A DNA stretch of 22,921 nt from DATGJX01 sp035279385 (GTDB taxonomy: Bacteria; Vulcanimicrobiota; Vulcanimicrobiia; Vulcanimicrobiales; Vulcanimicrobiaceae), in NCBI GenBank assembly GCA_035279385.1, contig DATEHZ010000111.1:1-22921 (forward strand), in the 5' to 3' direction. The position numbers and the translations under genes are program-made. Each line of letters opens with the position of its first letter. The first letter of the stretch is position 1. Of this stretch, positions 12,973 through 20,335 are shown piece after piece. The notes beneath the pieces were generated by a model. The model had not been told where the DNA came from, ran no database searches, and saw only the letters and a program-made list of their open reading frames with translations.

Positions 12973-14544
12973 ATGGCCATACTGACGGTTCCGGAGAAGT
13001 TCAAAGCCGCGCACGTGTACGAGAATCTCTCCACCGCGGAGCTCGTCGAACATGCGCTTCGGCGCGGCGAAGGCGTCCTCGGAAACGACGGTCAGCTCAT
13101 CGTCGACACCCGGCCGCACACCGGCCGCTCCCCCAAGGACAAGTTCTTCGTCAAGGAACCCTCGAGCGAATCCCACATCGACTGGGGCGAGACCAATCGC
13201 CCGCTGGACCCGCAGGTGTTCGACGCACTGTGGGAACGGGTGAGCGCATATCTCTGGGAACGCGAAGTCTACTCGCTCGACTGTTATGTGGGCGCCGACG
13301 AACTCTACCGGCTTCCCGTCCGCGTGGTCACCGAGTTCGCCTGGCACAATCTCTTCGCACGCGATCTCTTCATCGTGCCCGATGAGGTGCCGAAAGATTT
13401 CGCACCCGAGTTCACCGTCGTCGACGCGGCGCTCTTCCAAGCCGATCCGCAGCGGGACGGCACGAACTCCTCGACGTTCATCATCGTCAACTTCGCCAAG
13501 CGCATGATCCTGATCGGCGGCACGAAGTACGCGGGTGAGATCAAGAAGTCCGTGTTCACGATCATGAACTACCTGCTGCCGCTGCGAGGAGTGCTGCCGA
13601 TGCACTGCTCCGCCAACGTGGGCGCCGACGGCGACGTTGCAATCTTCTTCGGCCTCTCCGGTACGGGCAAGACGACGCTCTCCGCCGACGGGCACCGTCC
13701 GCTCATCGGCGACGACGAGCACGGCTGGTCAACCGACGGCGTCTTTAATTTCGAGGGCGGCTGCTACGCGAAAGTCATTCGCCTCTCGAAGAAGGCCGAG
13801 CCGGAGATTTGGGCCGCTTCGCATCGCTTCGGCGCCGTACTCGAGAACGTCGAGTACGACGAACACACGCGCATGCTCGATCTCGAGTCAGAAGCGAAGA
13901 CGGAAAACACGCGCTCGGCATATCCCATCGATTTTATTCCGAACGTCGTTCCGGGCAGCAAGGGCGGCCACGCGAAGACCATCGTAATGCTCACCGCCGA
14001 TGCGTTCGGGGTGCTCCCGCCCATCGCCAAACTCTCCAAAGAGCAGGCGATGTATCACTTCCTGTCCGGCTACACCGCGAAAGTTGCCGGGACGGAACGC
14101 GGCGTCACCGAACCGCAGGCGACGTTCTCGACGTGCTTCGGCGCGCCGTTCATGGTGCATCATCCGACGGTGTACTCGCGGCTGCTGGGTCAGCGCATCG
14201 ACGAGCACGGCGTGCAATGCTGGCTCGTGAACACGGGCTGGAGCGGCGGTCCGTACGGCGTGGGCAAACGCATGGCCATCGCGTACACGCGCGCGATGGT
14301 GAACGCCGCGATCGAAGGCGCGCTCGCGAACGTCGAATTCGAAACCGAGCCGTTCTTCGGGCTCTCGGTTCCGCTGCACGTTGCCGGCGTTCCGAGCGAA
14401 GTGCTCAATCCGCGCAACATGTGGCTCGACTCCGCGGCGTACGACGCGCAAGCGAAAAAACTGGCCTCGCTCTTCGCCAAAAACTTCGAGAAGTTCTTGG
14501 CGCACGCGGCCCCCGCCGTTATCGCCGCGGCGATCAAGCCGTAA
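12973..14544 (+). CDS. pckA: phosphoenolpyruvate carboxykinase (ATP)
   Basis: Converts oxaloacetate and ATP to phosphoenolpyruvate, CO2 and ADP, the entry step of gluconeogenesis, in the cytoplasm. 523 residues, close to the usual ~530-540. Signatures: GRSPKDKF (51-58), GGTKYAGEIKKSVFTIMN (182-199), HCSANVG (211-217), the kinase-1a P-loop GLSGTGKTTLS (227-237), kinase-2 LIGDDEHGW (244-252), and FNFEGGCYAK. These are features of the ATP-type, not the GTP-type, enzyme. The start ATG 12973 has AGGGAGA directly upstream. Its last 11 nt overlap the end of the convergent monooxygenase gene. With the PPi-type phosphofructokinase at 17196 it gives this region two gluconeogenic/glycolytic control points. 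Confidence 0.96.
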   Translation: MAILTVPEKFKAAHVYENLSTAELVEHALRRGEGVLGNDGQLIVDTRPHTGRSPKDKFFVKEPSSESHIDWGETNRPLDPQVFDALWERVSAYLWEREVYSLDCYVGADELYRLPVRVVTEFAWHNLFARDLFIVPDEVPKDFAPEFTVVDAALFQADPQRDGTNSSTFIIVNFAKRMILIGGTKYAGEIKKSVFTIMNYLLPLRGVLPMHCSANVGADGDVAIFFGLSGTGKTTLSADGHRPLIGDDEHGWSTDGVFNFEGGCYAKVIRLSKKAEPEIWAASHRFGAVLENVEYDEHTRMLDLESEAKTENTRSAYPIDFIPNVVPGSKGGHAKTIVMLTADAFGVLPPIAKLSKEQAMYHFLSGYTAKVAGTERGVTEPQATFSTCFGAPFMVHHPTVYSRLLGQRIDEHGVQCWLVNTGWSGGPYGVGKRMAIAYTRAMVNAAIEGALANVEFETEPFFGLSVPLHVAGVPSEVLNPRNMWLDSAAYDAQAKKLASLFAKNFEKFLAHAAPAVIAAAIKP

Positions 14545-15691
14545 GGGAAAGCCGCCGAATCATCGGTCCGTAGACAACCGGAAGCCCCGCGATTGCCGGG
14601 GCGATTCTTTCGCGCGCCACGCGCATGAACGGATGCGGATGCGCGAGCGCGCGCGTGAGCACGTGCGTGCGGCGCAGTACGGCGCGCGCGGCCGGCAAAC
14701 GCTCGCGCTGGTAGCGATCGAGCAGCGATTCGCGTGCATCTCCCGCGAGCACCGCTGCAAGTTTTTCGGCGAGGTTCCACGCATCGTGCAAACCGATGTT
14801 CATGCCTTGGCCGCCGACGGGACTGTGCGTGTGCACGCTGTCGCCCGCAAGAAACACATTGCCGCAGCGCATGGCGCTCGCGATCCGGCGATGCACGCGA
14901 AATGCATTACTCCACACCGGCTCCTCGATCTCGGTCTCGCCATATCCGGCGGCACGCAGCCGCTTTTCGAGCCACTCGCGCGAGGCCGTTTCCGGCAGCA
15001 CCTCGCGCGGTGCGATGACGACGATACGCCGCACCGAGTCGCTCATGGGAAACATCGTGACGACGCCGCCGCAGTGCACGTGCACCCGCGCTTCCTTTAC
15101 GGGAATGCTCGTGCGAACCGGTGTATCGGCCAGAAGCGCCGTACCGGGATAACTGCCGCCCCTCCACTGAATGCCTGCAAGTTCGCGCACGGTGCTGTTC
15201 ACGCCGTCGCATCCAACGACGTAGCGCGCACGAAGGGTGCGCGGTCCGTTCGGAGTTTCGAGATCAACTTCCACGCCTTCGGCACGTTGCCGCAGCGCGA
15301 CCAGCGTCCACCCGTAGCGAACCTCGCCTCCGAGTTCGCCGAGTCTCTGCGCGAGCAGCGCCTGCGTCTTCCATTGCGGCAGAATCGAAACGTAATTGTA
15401 GGCGCTCTCGATATCGCGAAATGGAACGTATGCGCAGCGCCGCGGCGTAACAAATCGCACGCCGTCGACGCGGTTCGCAGCCGTGGAAAAACGCGCGGCG
15501 ATTCCGGCCAGCTCGAACATCTCCATCGTGCCGGGCATGATGGCGAGCGCCTTCGAACGCGTCGACGGTTCGAGCGAGCGCTCTACCAAGACGCATTGCC
15601 GTCCTCGCCGATGCAGTTCCGCGGCGAGAAACAAGCCGGCCGGCCCCGCACCCGCAATCACCGTTTCAACGGACTCACTCGGGCTTCTCAC
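14534..15691 (-). CDS. FAD-dependent monooxygenase (PHBH/UbiH-type)
   Basis: 385 residues. The ADP-binding fold has GxGxxG at 14-19 (GAGPAG) and E37-R38 at the end of the second strand. The class-A flavoprotein hydroxylase DG motif is VVGCDGVNSTVRELAG (158-173). The GD motif is NVFLAGDSVHTHSPVGGQGM (278-297), followed by the NIGLHDAWNLAEKL helix. Such enzymes hydroxylate aromatic or other ring substrates with NAD(P)H and O2. The protein ends soon after the last helix, without the thioredoxin-like C-terminal domain of phenol hydroxylases. GTG 15691 is used as start and overlaps the end of the upstream YjbQ-like gene by 17 nt, so the pair is co-transcribed. The substrate is unknown. Confidence 0.9.
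   Translation of the reverse strand: MRSPSESVETVIAGAGPAGLFLAAELHRRGRQCVLVERSLEPSTRSKALAIMPGTMEMFELAGIAARFSTAANRVDGVRFVTPRRCAYVPFRDIESAYNYVSILPQWKTQALLAQRLGELGGEVRYGWTLVALRQRAEGVEVDLETPNGPRTLRARYVVGCDGVNSTVRELAGIQWRGGSYPGTALLADTPVRTSIPVKEARVHVHCGGVVTMFPMSDSVRRIVVIAPREVLPETASREWLEKRLRAAGYGETEIEEPVWSNAFRVHRRIASAMRCGNVFLAGDSVHTHSPVGGQGMNIGLHDAWNLAEKLAAVLAGDARESLLDRYQRERLPAARAVLRRTHVLTRALAHPHPFMRVARERIAPAIAGLPVVYGPMIRRLSLTA
14584..14602 (+). terminator. possible pckA terminator lying inside the convergent monooxygenase gene
   Basis: GCCCCG (14584-14589) pairs with CGGGGC (14597-14602) across a 7-nt loop, 40 nt after the pckA stop, followed by GATTCTTT. The T run is imperfect. The sequence also encodes the C-terminal end of the monooxygenase on the other strand. 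Confidence 0.35.
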
Positions 15692-16112
15692 CGATACCTA
15701 CCGCTTTGAACAAGATCCGTTTGGGACGCTGCCCGTCGAACTCGCCGTAGTGCACGCGCTCCCAGGTTCCCAAATCCAATGCGCCGTTTGTAACCGGCAC
15801 GATCACTTGATGCCCGAGCAGCATGCGTTTGAGATGTGCGTCCGCGTTATCCTCACCGGTAAGATGATGCTTGTAGTCCGGTTTGGACGGCGCGAGTTCT
15901 TCCAGCCACGTCATGATGTCTTGCCAAAGTCCCGACTCGTGATCGTTCACGAAGATACTCGCGGTGATGTGCATCGTGCTTACAAGTACGAATCCGTCGT
16001 AGAGTCCCGCCTTCTTGCGCACCTCTTCAACCCGATCGGTGATGTCGAGGATATCGTACCGCTTTTTGGTCGCGATCGTCTGGTGTTCGGTGAACGCGAT
16101 CAGATCTTTCAT
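15675..16112 (-). CDS. YjbQ family protein (UPF0047, secondary thiamine-phosphate synthase-like)
   Basis: 145 residues, the usual family length of ~135-145. Conserved stretches: GFVLVSTMHITASIFVND (40-57), GLWQDIMTWLEELAP (61-75), ADAHLKRMLLGHQVIVPVTN (90-109) and LGTWERVHYGEFDGQRPKRI (114-133). H48 and the D91-A-H93 pair are the usual candidate active or metal-site residues. Members have weak thiamine-phosphate synthase activity in E. coli, but the physiological role is unsettled. The start ATG 16112 has no clear Shine-Dalgarno. It is the first gene of a two-gene unit with the monooxygenase (17-nt overlap) and is divergent from the Spy-like gene. Confidence 0.9.
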   Translation of the reverse strand: MKDLIAFTEHQTIATKKRYDILDITDRVEEVRKKAGLYDGFVLVSTMHITASIFVNDHESGLWQDIMTWLEELAPSKPDYKHHLTGEDNADAHLKRMLLGHQVIVPVTNGALDLGTWERVHYGEFDGQRPKRILFKAVGIGEKPE

Positions 16113-16184
16113 GCGTTTCTAAGCCAACTCTCCGACATCGTGCGTTAGGGTGAGAACAACCTCTTTCCACGGAGTAAACCAACG

Positions 16185-16589
16185 GTGAGATTCCTTCGTT
16201 CTCTTCTTCTTCCCGCGGCGATGTGCGCCGCGTTCGTCGCGCCCGCTGCCGTTTTCGCGCAACAGGCGGCGGCGCCGGCTGCCCAAAGCTCCGGCCACCA
16301 CCGGCATCACGGCTTCATGCGGACGCTCCACGGCGTCGACCTGAGCGATGCCCAGAGGGCGCAGATCCGTCAGATCGTCCGGCACTTCCGCCAGACGCAC
16401 CCGCACGGCAGCGAAGTCGATGCACAGACCCGCCGGCAAGCCCACGAGCAGCTGCGTGCGCAAATCATGAACGTGCTTACGCCGCAGCAGCGCGCGCAGG
16501 TCGAGCAAAACATGCAGCGGATGCACCAGCATCGGCAGCAGCCGGAACCCTCGCCGCAGCCCGAAGACTCGCCCCAGCCCGAAGACTAA
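16185..16589 (+). CDS. Spy/LTXXQ-type periplasmic protein with His/Pro/Gln-rich regions
   Basis: 134 residues. The signal peptide is MRFLRSLLLPAAMCAAFVAP, then AAVFA with cleavage after AVFA. The mature part starts with a low-complexity Ala/Gln and His-rich segment (HHRHHG, 38-43). Two LTXXQ-like motifs follow: LSDAQRAQI (53-61) and LTPQQRAQV (98-106), separated by a helix. This is the Spy/CpxP pattern of small all-helical periplasmic chaperones and metal-stress proteins. The tail ends in a tandem SPQPED repeat (123-134). GTG 16185 has GGAG at 16171-16174 upstream. The stop overlaps the stop of the convergent HAD gene by 4 nt. The His-rich segment could bind metal, which is inference. Confidence 0.82.
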   Translation: MRFLRSLLLPAAMCAAFVAPAAVFAQQAAAPAAQSSGHHRHHGFMRTLHGVDLSDAQRAQIRQIVRHFRQTHPHGSEVDAQTRRQAHEQLRAQIMNVLTPQQRAQVEQNMQRMHQHRQQPEPSPQPEDSPQPED

Positions 16590-17044
16590 CGCAGTGCGAT
16601 AGCGCCGTTTGCATCGAGGTCAAGGTTCAGGTCGCGCAGCGCGGCGATGACGCGAACGTCGCCGCGCTCGAGCGCGAACGAACGGCCCTGGGCCACGGCA
16701 ATAACGGTCATCCCGGCCGCGACGCCCGCTGCGACGCCTTGGCGGCTGTCTTCGACGACCAGGCATCGCTCCGGCGCGACCTCGAGCCGTGCCGCCGCGA
16801 GGAGATAACAGTCCGGCGCAGGCTTGCTGCGCGAAACGTCGTCCGAGGAAACGATGACGGGCGGATCCGGCAACGACGCGCGCCTGATCAGGGCACCCGC
16901 CAGACCCCGCGGGCACGACGTAACGATGGCCCACCGACCGGGCGGCATCGCCGCAAGCAATTCGCCCGCGCCCGCAATGGCTTCGCCCCGATCGGTCACC
17001 AGCGTCCCGAACAAATCAAACAGCACCGCATCAAAAATTTCCAT
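16586..17044 (-). CDS. HAD-superfamily hydrolase lacking the usual cap domain
   Basis: 152 residues, far shorter than the ~210-230 of typical subfamily-I HADs. Motif I is FDLFGTLV, with nucleophile D10 but F12 where many phosphatases have the second Asp. Motif II is the VTS at 41-43, motif III is K74 in SKPAPD, and motif IV is VVEDSRQG (96-103, E98-D99). Only about 30 residues separate motifs I and II, so the ~70-residue helical C1 cap of beta-phosphoglucomutase-like enzymes is missing while the core is intact. The remaining sequence resembles sugar-phosphatase members. The ATG at 17044 has no good Shine-Dalgarno. It is divergent from the phosphofructokinase gene and overlaps the Spy-like gene stop. 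Confidence 0.82.
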   Translation of the reverse strand: MEIFDAVLFDLFGTLVTDRGEAIAGAGELLAAMPPGRWAIVTSCPRGLAGALIRRASLPDPPVIVSSDDVSRSKPAPDCYLLAAARLEVAPERCLVVEDSRQGVAAGVAAGMTVIAVAQGRSFALERGDVRVIAALRDLNLDLDANGAIALR

Positions 17045-17076
17045 TTTAAAAGGTGCTTCGGCCTAGCCTCCGCACC

Positions 17077-17093
17077 CCCCATCTTCGATGGGG
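17077..17093. other. 7-bp GC-rich hairpin in the HAD/phosphofructokinase divergent region
   Basis: CCCCATC and GATGGGG flank a 3-nt TTC loop. No T run follows on either strand, so it is not an obvious terminator. It could be a protein-binding inverted repeat between the two divergent genes. Confidence 0.3.
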
Positions 17094-17125
17094 CCCCCAA
17101 AAGTTGCGTAGGTGGTAAAGCAAAC

Positions 17126-17155
17126 GGCCGCATTACGATGCGGCCATTTGTTTCT
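17126..17155 (+). terminator. terminator-like hairpin in the leader of the phosphofructokinase gene
   Basis: GGCCGCAT (17126-17133) pairs perfectly with ATGCGGCC (17138-17145) across TACG. It is followed by ATTTGTTTCTT and preceded by a short A run. It lies 50 nt upstream of the ATG at 17196, and no plus-strand gene ends before it. It would therefore act as an attenuator, or end a small transcript started in 17045-17125. No regulator or riboswitch fold was recognised. Confidence 0.45.
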
Positions 17156-17195
17156 TGCTGGAGGCACTTCGGCGGTTGCTGCAAATGACTTGCTC

Positions 17196-18443
17196 ATGAC
17201 GAGCGGCGATACTCTTGCAATACTCGTAGGCGGCGGCCCGGCACCCGGCATCAACGGCGTCATTGCGTCGGCCACCATCGAAGCCATCAACAACGGCCTG
17301 CGCGTCGTGGGCATCTACGACGGCTACTACCATCTGGCACAGAACGACACGTCGCACATCGTCGAACTGGGAATCGACGACGTTTCGCTCATTCATACGA
17401 CCGGCGGTTCCATCTTGCGCACGTCGCGTACCAACCCGGCGAAAGACGAGACGACGCTCGGCAACTGCGTTCGCGCGCTCACGCTCATGGGCGTGCGGTA
17501 TCTGATCGCGATCGGCGGCGACGACACCACCTACGGCGCGACGCGCATCGCCGAATTGACGCAAGGGCGCATCGGCGTGGCGACGGTTCCCAAGACCATC
17601 GACAACGATCTGCCGCTTCCGGACAACGCGCCGACGTTCGGCTTCGAAACCGCGCGCTCGGTGGGAACCGGCATCATCGAGTCGCTGATGGAAGACGCCC
17701 GCACGACCGCGCGCTGGTATCTGGTCGTGAGCATGGGACGCAAATCCGGCGCGCTCGCACTCGGCATGTGCAAGGCCGCAGGCGCCGATCTTGCCGTCAT
17801 TCCCGAAGAGTTTCCGGGGCGCGAACTCGATCTCGATGCAGTCGTCGACACGATCGCCGGCGCGATCGTCAAACGCAAAGCCGCCAATCACGGCAACGGC
17901 GTCGCGGTGATCGCCGAAGGCATCGCCGAGCGCCTCTCCGAGAAACAGCTCGCGGCCTTCGAAAACGCCGCGCGCGACGCGTACGGTCATATTCGCCTCG
18001 CCGACATCCCCATCGGTGCGGTGCTGCGCGATGCCGTGCGCCGGCGGCTCGGCGAGATCGGCGTCGAAGCAACGGTCGTCACGAAAGACATCGGCTACGA
18101 GTTGCGATGCGCGAAACCCGTTCCGTTCGACGTGGAATACACGCGAACGCTGGGTTACGGCGCGGTGCGCTATCTGCTCGACGGCGGCAGCGGCGCGCTC
18201 ATCGCGCTCTCGGGCGGCCGGGTCGTCCCCGTTCAATTGGCCGAGTTGCAAGATCCGTCGACCGGACGCGTGCGCGTACGCATGGTCGACATCACGACCG
18301 AGTCCTATTGCGTGGCGCGCAACTACATGACGCGCCTGGAGCCGTATGACTTTCGGGAACCGCATCTCTCGCGGCTCGCGGCCCACACGAATCTTTCCGC
18401 GGCTGAATTTCGCACGCGCTTTCAGGATATCGTACGTTCGTGA
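17196..18443 (+). CDS. pfp: 6-phosphofructokinase, pyrophosphate-dependent type by signature residues
   Basis: 415 residues. GGGPAPGIN (12-20) binds the phosphoryl donor. The next motif is IGGDDTTYGA (106-115), with Asp110 where ATP enzymes have Gly (GGDGS). The catalytic loop is VPKTIDNDL (131-139), with Lys133 where ATP enzymes have Gly and catalytic base D136. SMGRKSGALAL (179-189) carries the MGR substrate motif. Asp110 plus Lys133 is the established determinant pair for PPi-dependent PFKs, which run reversibly. The frame is open to GTG 17112, but ATG 17196 is preferred because the fold begins right after it; no close Shine-Dalgarno is seen (GGAGG is 31 nt away). The stop overlaps the start of the PQQ-type dehydrogenase (GTGA). 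Phosphoryl-donor choice still needs an assay. Confidence 0.92.
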   Translation: MTSGDTLAILVGGGPAPGINGVIASATIEAINNGLRVVGIYDGYYHLAQNDTSHIVELGIDDVSLIHTTGGSILRTSRTNPAKDETTLGNCVRALTLMGVRYLIAIGGDDTTYGATRIAELTQGRIGVATVPKTIDNDLPLPDNAPTFGFETARSVGTGIIESLMEDARTTARWYLVVSMGRKSGALALGMCKAAGADLAVIPEEFPGRELDLDAVVDTIAGAIVKRKAANHGNGVAVIAEGIAERLSEKQLAAFENAARDAYGHIRLADIPIGAVLRDAVRRRLGEIGVEATVVTKDIGYELRCAKPVPFDVEYTRTLGYGAVRYLLDGGSGALIALSGGRVVPVQLAELQDPSTGRVRVRMVDITTESYCVARNYMTRLEPYDFREPHLSRLAAHTNLSAAEFRTRFQDIVRS

Positions 18444-19477
18444 CGATCGCGGTCCCCCCAAGTTACACCATCACCCAGATCGCGACGGTGCCCGATGCTC
18501 GCGAACTCGCACTTTCGTCCGGCGGCGATCTCTACGTCGGCACCACCGGGCGCGACGTCTACGTCGTCCGGCGCGCCGAGAGCGGTAACCCGCAGTCCGC
18601 GCGCGTCTACGTCAGTTTCGACGATGCTCCTGCGGCGGGCGTAGCATTCAGCAACGGATCCCTGTATGTCGGCACGCAGCACGCCGTGTGGCGTGTACGC
18701 AACGGACGCTCCGAGAAACTCGCATCGGTGCGAACCGGAAGCCCGCCGGCGGGAAGCGACGGGGACGTACACTCGACGACCTCCGTCGCGGTAGACGGCA
18801 GCACCGTTTACGCGAGCGTCGGATCGTCGTGCAACAGCTGCGTCGAAACGGATCCGACGCGCGCGACGGTCGGCAAAGTGCAGGGCGGCCGCTACGTTCC
18901 GATCGCCCGTCGTATTCGCAACGCCATCGCCCTCGCCGTCGATCCCGCAACGCATCATCTCTGGGCCGCGGACGTGGGTCAGGACGAATTGCCGCCGGGG
19001 CATCCCTACGAGTTTTTCGACGATATAAGCGCGCGCCCCGCACCGGTCGATTACGGTTGGCCGTTCTGCTACGAGAACCGCAAACAAAAACCCGGAACGC
19101 ACGAAAACTGCGCGAACGTCGCAATTCCGCAAGCGATCTTTCCCGCGTACGAATCTCCGATCGGCGCAGTCTTCGCGCACGGCGGCGCGTTCGTTACGAT
19201 GCACGGCTCGTGGCACGGGCCGGCGCAAGGATTATCCGGTTTTCTTCCGCCGCGTGTCGTGTTCGTTCCGATGAAGGACGGCAAGCCGTTGCACGACGCC
19301 GATTGGAACGATCCGTCAAAACAGTGGAGCGAGTTTGCCGGCGGTTACCAAAACGGCGGAACGCAGCACCGCATCGGACGCCCGACCGGAATCACCGCTG
19401 CGCCCAGCGGCGATCTCTTTCTGGCGGACGATCAAACGGGCGCTATCTACCGCTTAACGCGCAAGCGCTCTGGCTAA
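18440..19477 (+). CDS. PQQ-dependent sugar dehydrogenase (GSDH/YliI-like beta-propeller)
   Basis: 345 residues of a six-bladed propeller. Family landmarks: DVHSTTSVAV (109-118, with H111 at the catalytic-base position), VYASVGSSCNSCVETDP (123-139), RRIRNAIALAVDP (157-169, R160-N161), LWAADVGQDELPP (174-186), DYGWPFCYE (204-212), and GGAFVTMHGSWHGP (248-261). Typical members oxidise aldoses or sorbosone-like sugars with PQQ and Ca in the periplasm. This one shows no signal peptide from the GTG at 18440, which lies inside the overlap with the phosphofructokinase stop (GTGA), so translation is coupled. Either it is cytoplasmic, has no PQQ, or exports another way. No PQQ biosynthesis genes are in the window. 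Confidence 0.85.
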   Translation: MTIAVPPSYTITQIATVPDARELALSSGGDLYVGTTGRDVYVVRRAESGNPQSARVYVSFDDAPAAGVAFSNGSLYVGTQHAVWRVRNGRSEKLASVRTGSPPAGSDGDVHSTTSVAVDGSTVYASVGSSCNSCVETDPTRATVGKVQGGRYVPIARRIRNAIALAVDPATHHLWAADVGQDELPPGHPYEFFDDISARPAPVDYGWPFCYENRKQKPGTHENCANVAIPQAIFPAYESPIGAVFAHGGAFVTMHGSWHGPAQGLSGFLPPRVVFVPMKDGKPLHDADWNDPSKQWSEFAGGYQNGGTQHRIGRPTGITAAPSGDLFLADDQTGAIYRLTRKRSG

Positions 19478-19497
19478 AACGTGGGTACGAATCGCGC

Positions 19498-19686
19498 ATG
19501 GCTGAAATATTTGGCAAGGGCGGCGAGACCGTTCCGGTAAGCGGCTACTACGAATGTTCGGATTGCGGACATCGCGAGAAATTCGAACGAGGCGCGGCCT
19601 TCCCGCCGAACCACCATCAAGACAAACCCTGGGCGCTCTATCAAGCGACGGAGGAGTTGCCCGCGCAGCAAAGTTCTAAGCGCTGA
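19498..19686 (+). CDS. small CxxC (zinc-ribbon/rubredoxin-knuckle-like) protein, 62 aa
   Basis: 62 residues starting MAEIFGKGGETVPVSGYYEC. A single C20-x2-C23-G-H25 knuckle is followed by an FxxGxxFPP stretch (29-37) and H39-H40, which might supply further metal ligands. Only two cysteines are present, so a full four-Cys zinc ribbon is not possible within one chain. It lies 20 nt after the PQQ-type dehydrogenase stop in the same direction, so it is probably the third gene of that unit. It lacks a Shine-Dalgarno; TACGAA sits 6 nt before the ATG, a near match to the leaderless -10 pattern. Its last 11 nt overlap the convergent SGNH hydrolase gene. Confidence 0.72.
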   Translation: MAEIFGKGGETVPVSGYYECSDCGHREKFERGAAFPPNHHQDKPWALYQATEELPAQQSSKR

Positions 19687-20323
19687 ATATCCGCTCTACC
19701 GCGGCCTCGAGCGCCGGATACGCGCGCTGCGCGATCTCCGCATAGCCGAAATCGTTGGGGTGAAAGCCGTCATCGCACAAGTACTGCGCGTCTTGGCAGA
19801 GCGGCGCATTCGTAAACTGGAACATGTCGATGAAGCCGTCGTCGAACGAGTGGGCGATTCCCCGCATGCGATCGCTCAGCCGCTCGCACAGGTGCCGGAC
19901 CGGCGCTTTGAGCAGACGCGGCACCCCGATGGTTTGCGTGACGTCCGGCATACCGCCGGCGACGACCTGCGCGCCGGGCGCGGCATCGTGAATCGCTTCG
20001 AGCAGGTTGCGGAAGCGGCGCGTGATGACGATCACGTCGCGGGTGTATCGCAAATCGTTTGCACCGGCGACCACGAGGACGAGATCCACGCTTAATCCGC
20101 GCACATGCGGCACTTGATGACGTAAAACGTCCCCCATCGTGGAATGGGGGACGGCGAAGGTGAACAGCGTACTGGCCGGACGGTTTGCTCGCAACCGCGC
20201 GTGCAAGAGGTGTGCCAGGCCCAGCTCTACCGCCGAAGCTCCGAGCCCGTATGCCAGACTGTCGCCGAGCACCGCCATCGAGATGGGGGCCGGGTGACCA
20301 AGGGGCTGGCTGAGAGCGTGCAT
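19676..20323 (-). CDS. SGNH/GDSL-type hydrolase
   Basis: 215 residues. Block I is MAVLGDSLAYGLGAS, with the nucleophilic Ser in GDS. Block III is VVAGANDLRY, with the GxND Asn. Block V is DGFHPNDFGYAEIA, with the catalytic Asp-x-x-His. This places it with lysophospholipase L1/TesA-like esterases. There is no signal peptide, so a cytoplasmic esterase or thioesterase is expected. AGAGGAG (- strand) lies 7 nt before ATG 20323. The start follows the stop of the MBL-fold gene by 12 nt, so the two form an operon. The coding region contains a perfect 10-bp inverted repeat at 20128-20153. Confidence 0.9.
   Translation of the reverse strand: MHALSQPLGHPAPISMAVLGDSLAYGLGASAVELGLAHLLHARLRANRPASTLFTFAVPHSTMGDVLRHQVPHVRGLSVDLVLVVAGANDLRYTRDVIVITRRFRNLLEAIHDAAPGAQVVAGGMPDVTQTIGVPRLLKAPVRHLCERLSDRMRGIAHSFDDGFIDMFQFTNAPLCQDAQYLCDDGFHPNDFGYAEIAQRAYPALEAAVERIFSA
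20128..20153. repeat. perfect 10-bp inverted repeat inside the SGNH hydrolase gene
   Basis: CGTCCCCCAT (20128-20137) and ATGGGGGACG (20144-20153) are exact reverse complements around a 6-nt loop. The stem is fully coding. No T run follows on either strand. Confidence 0.6.
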
Positions 20324-20335
20324 GGGGGATCTCCT

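Noticed and set aside
17112..17195. 28-residue N-terminal extension of the phosphofructokinase
   Set aside because: It would translate through the terminator-like hairpin and has no family similarity; the PFK fold starts right after ATG 17196.
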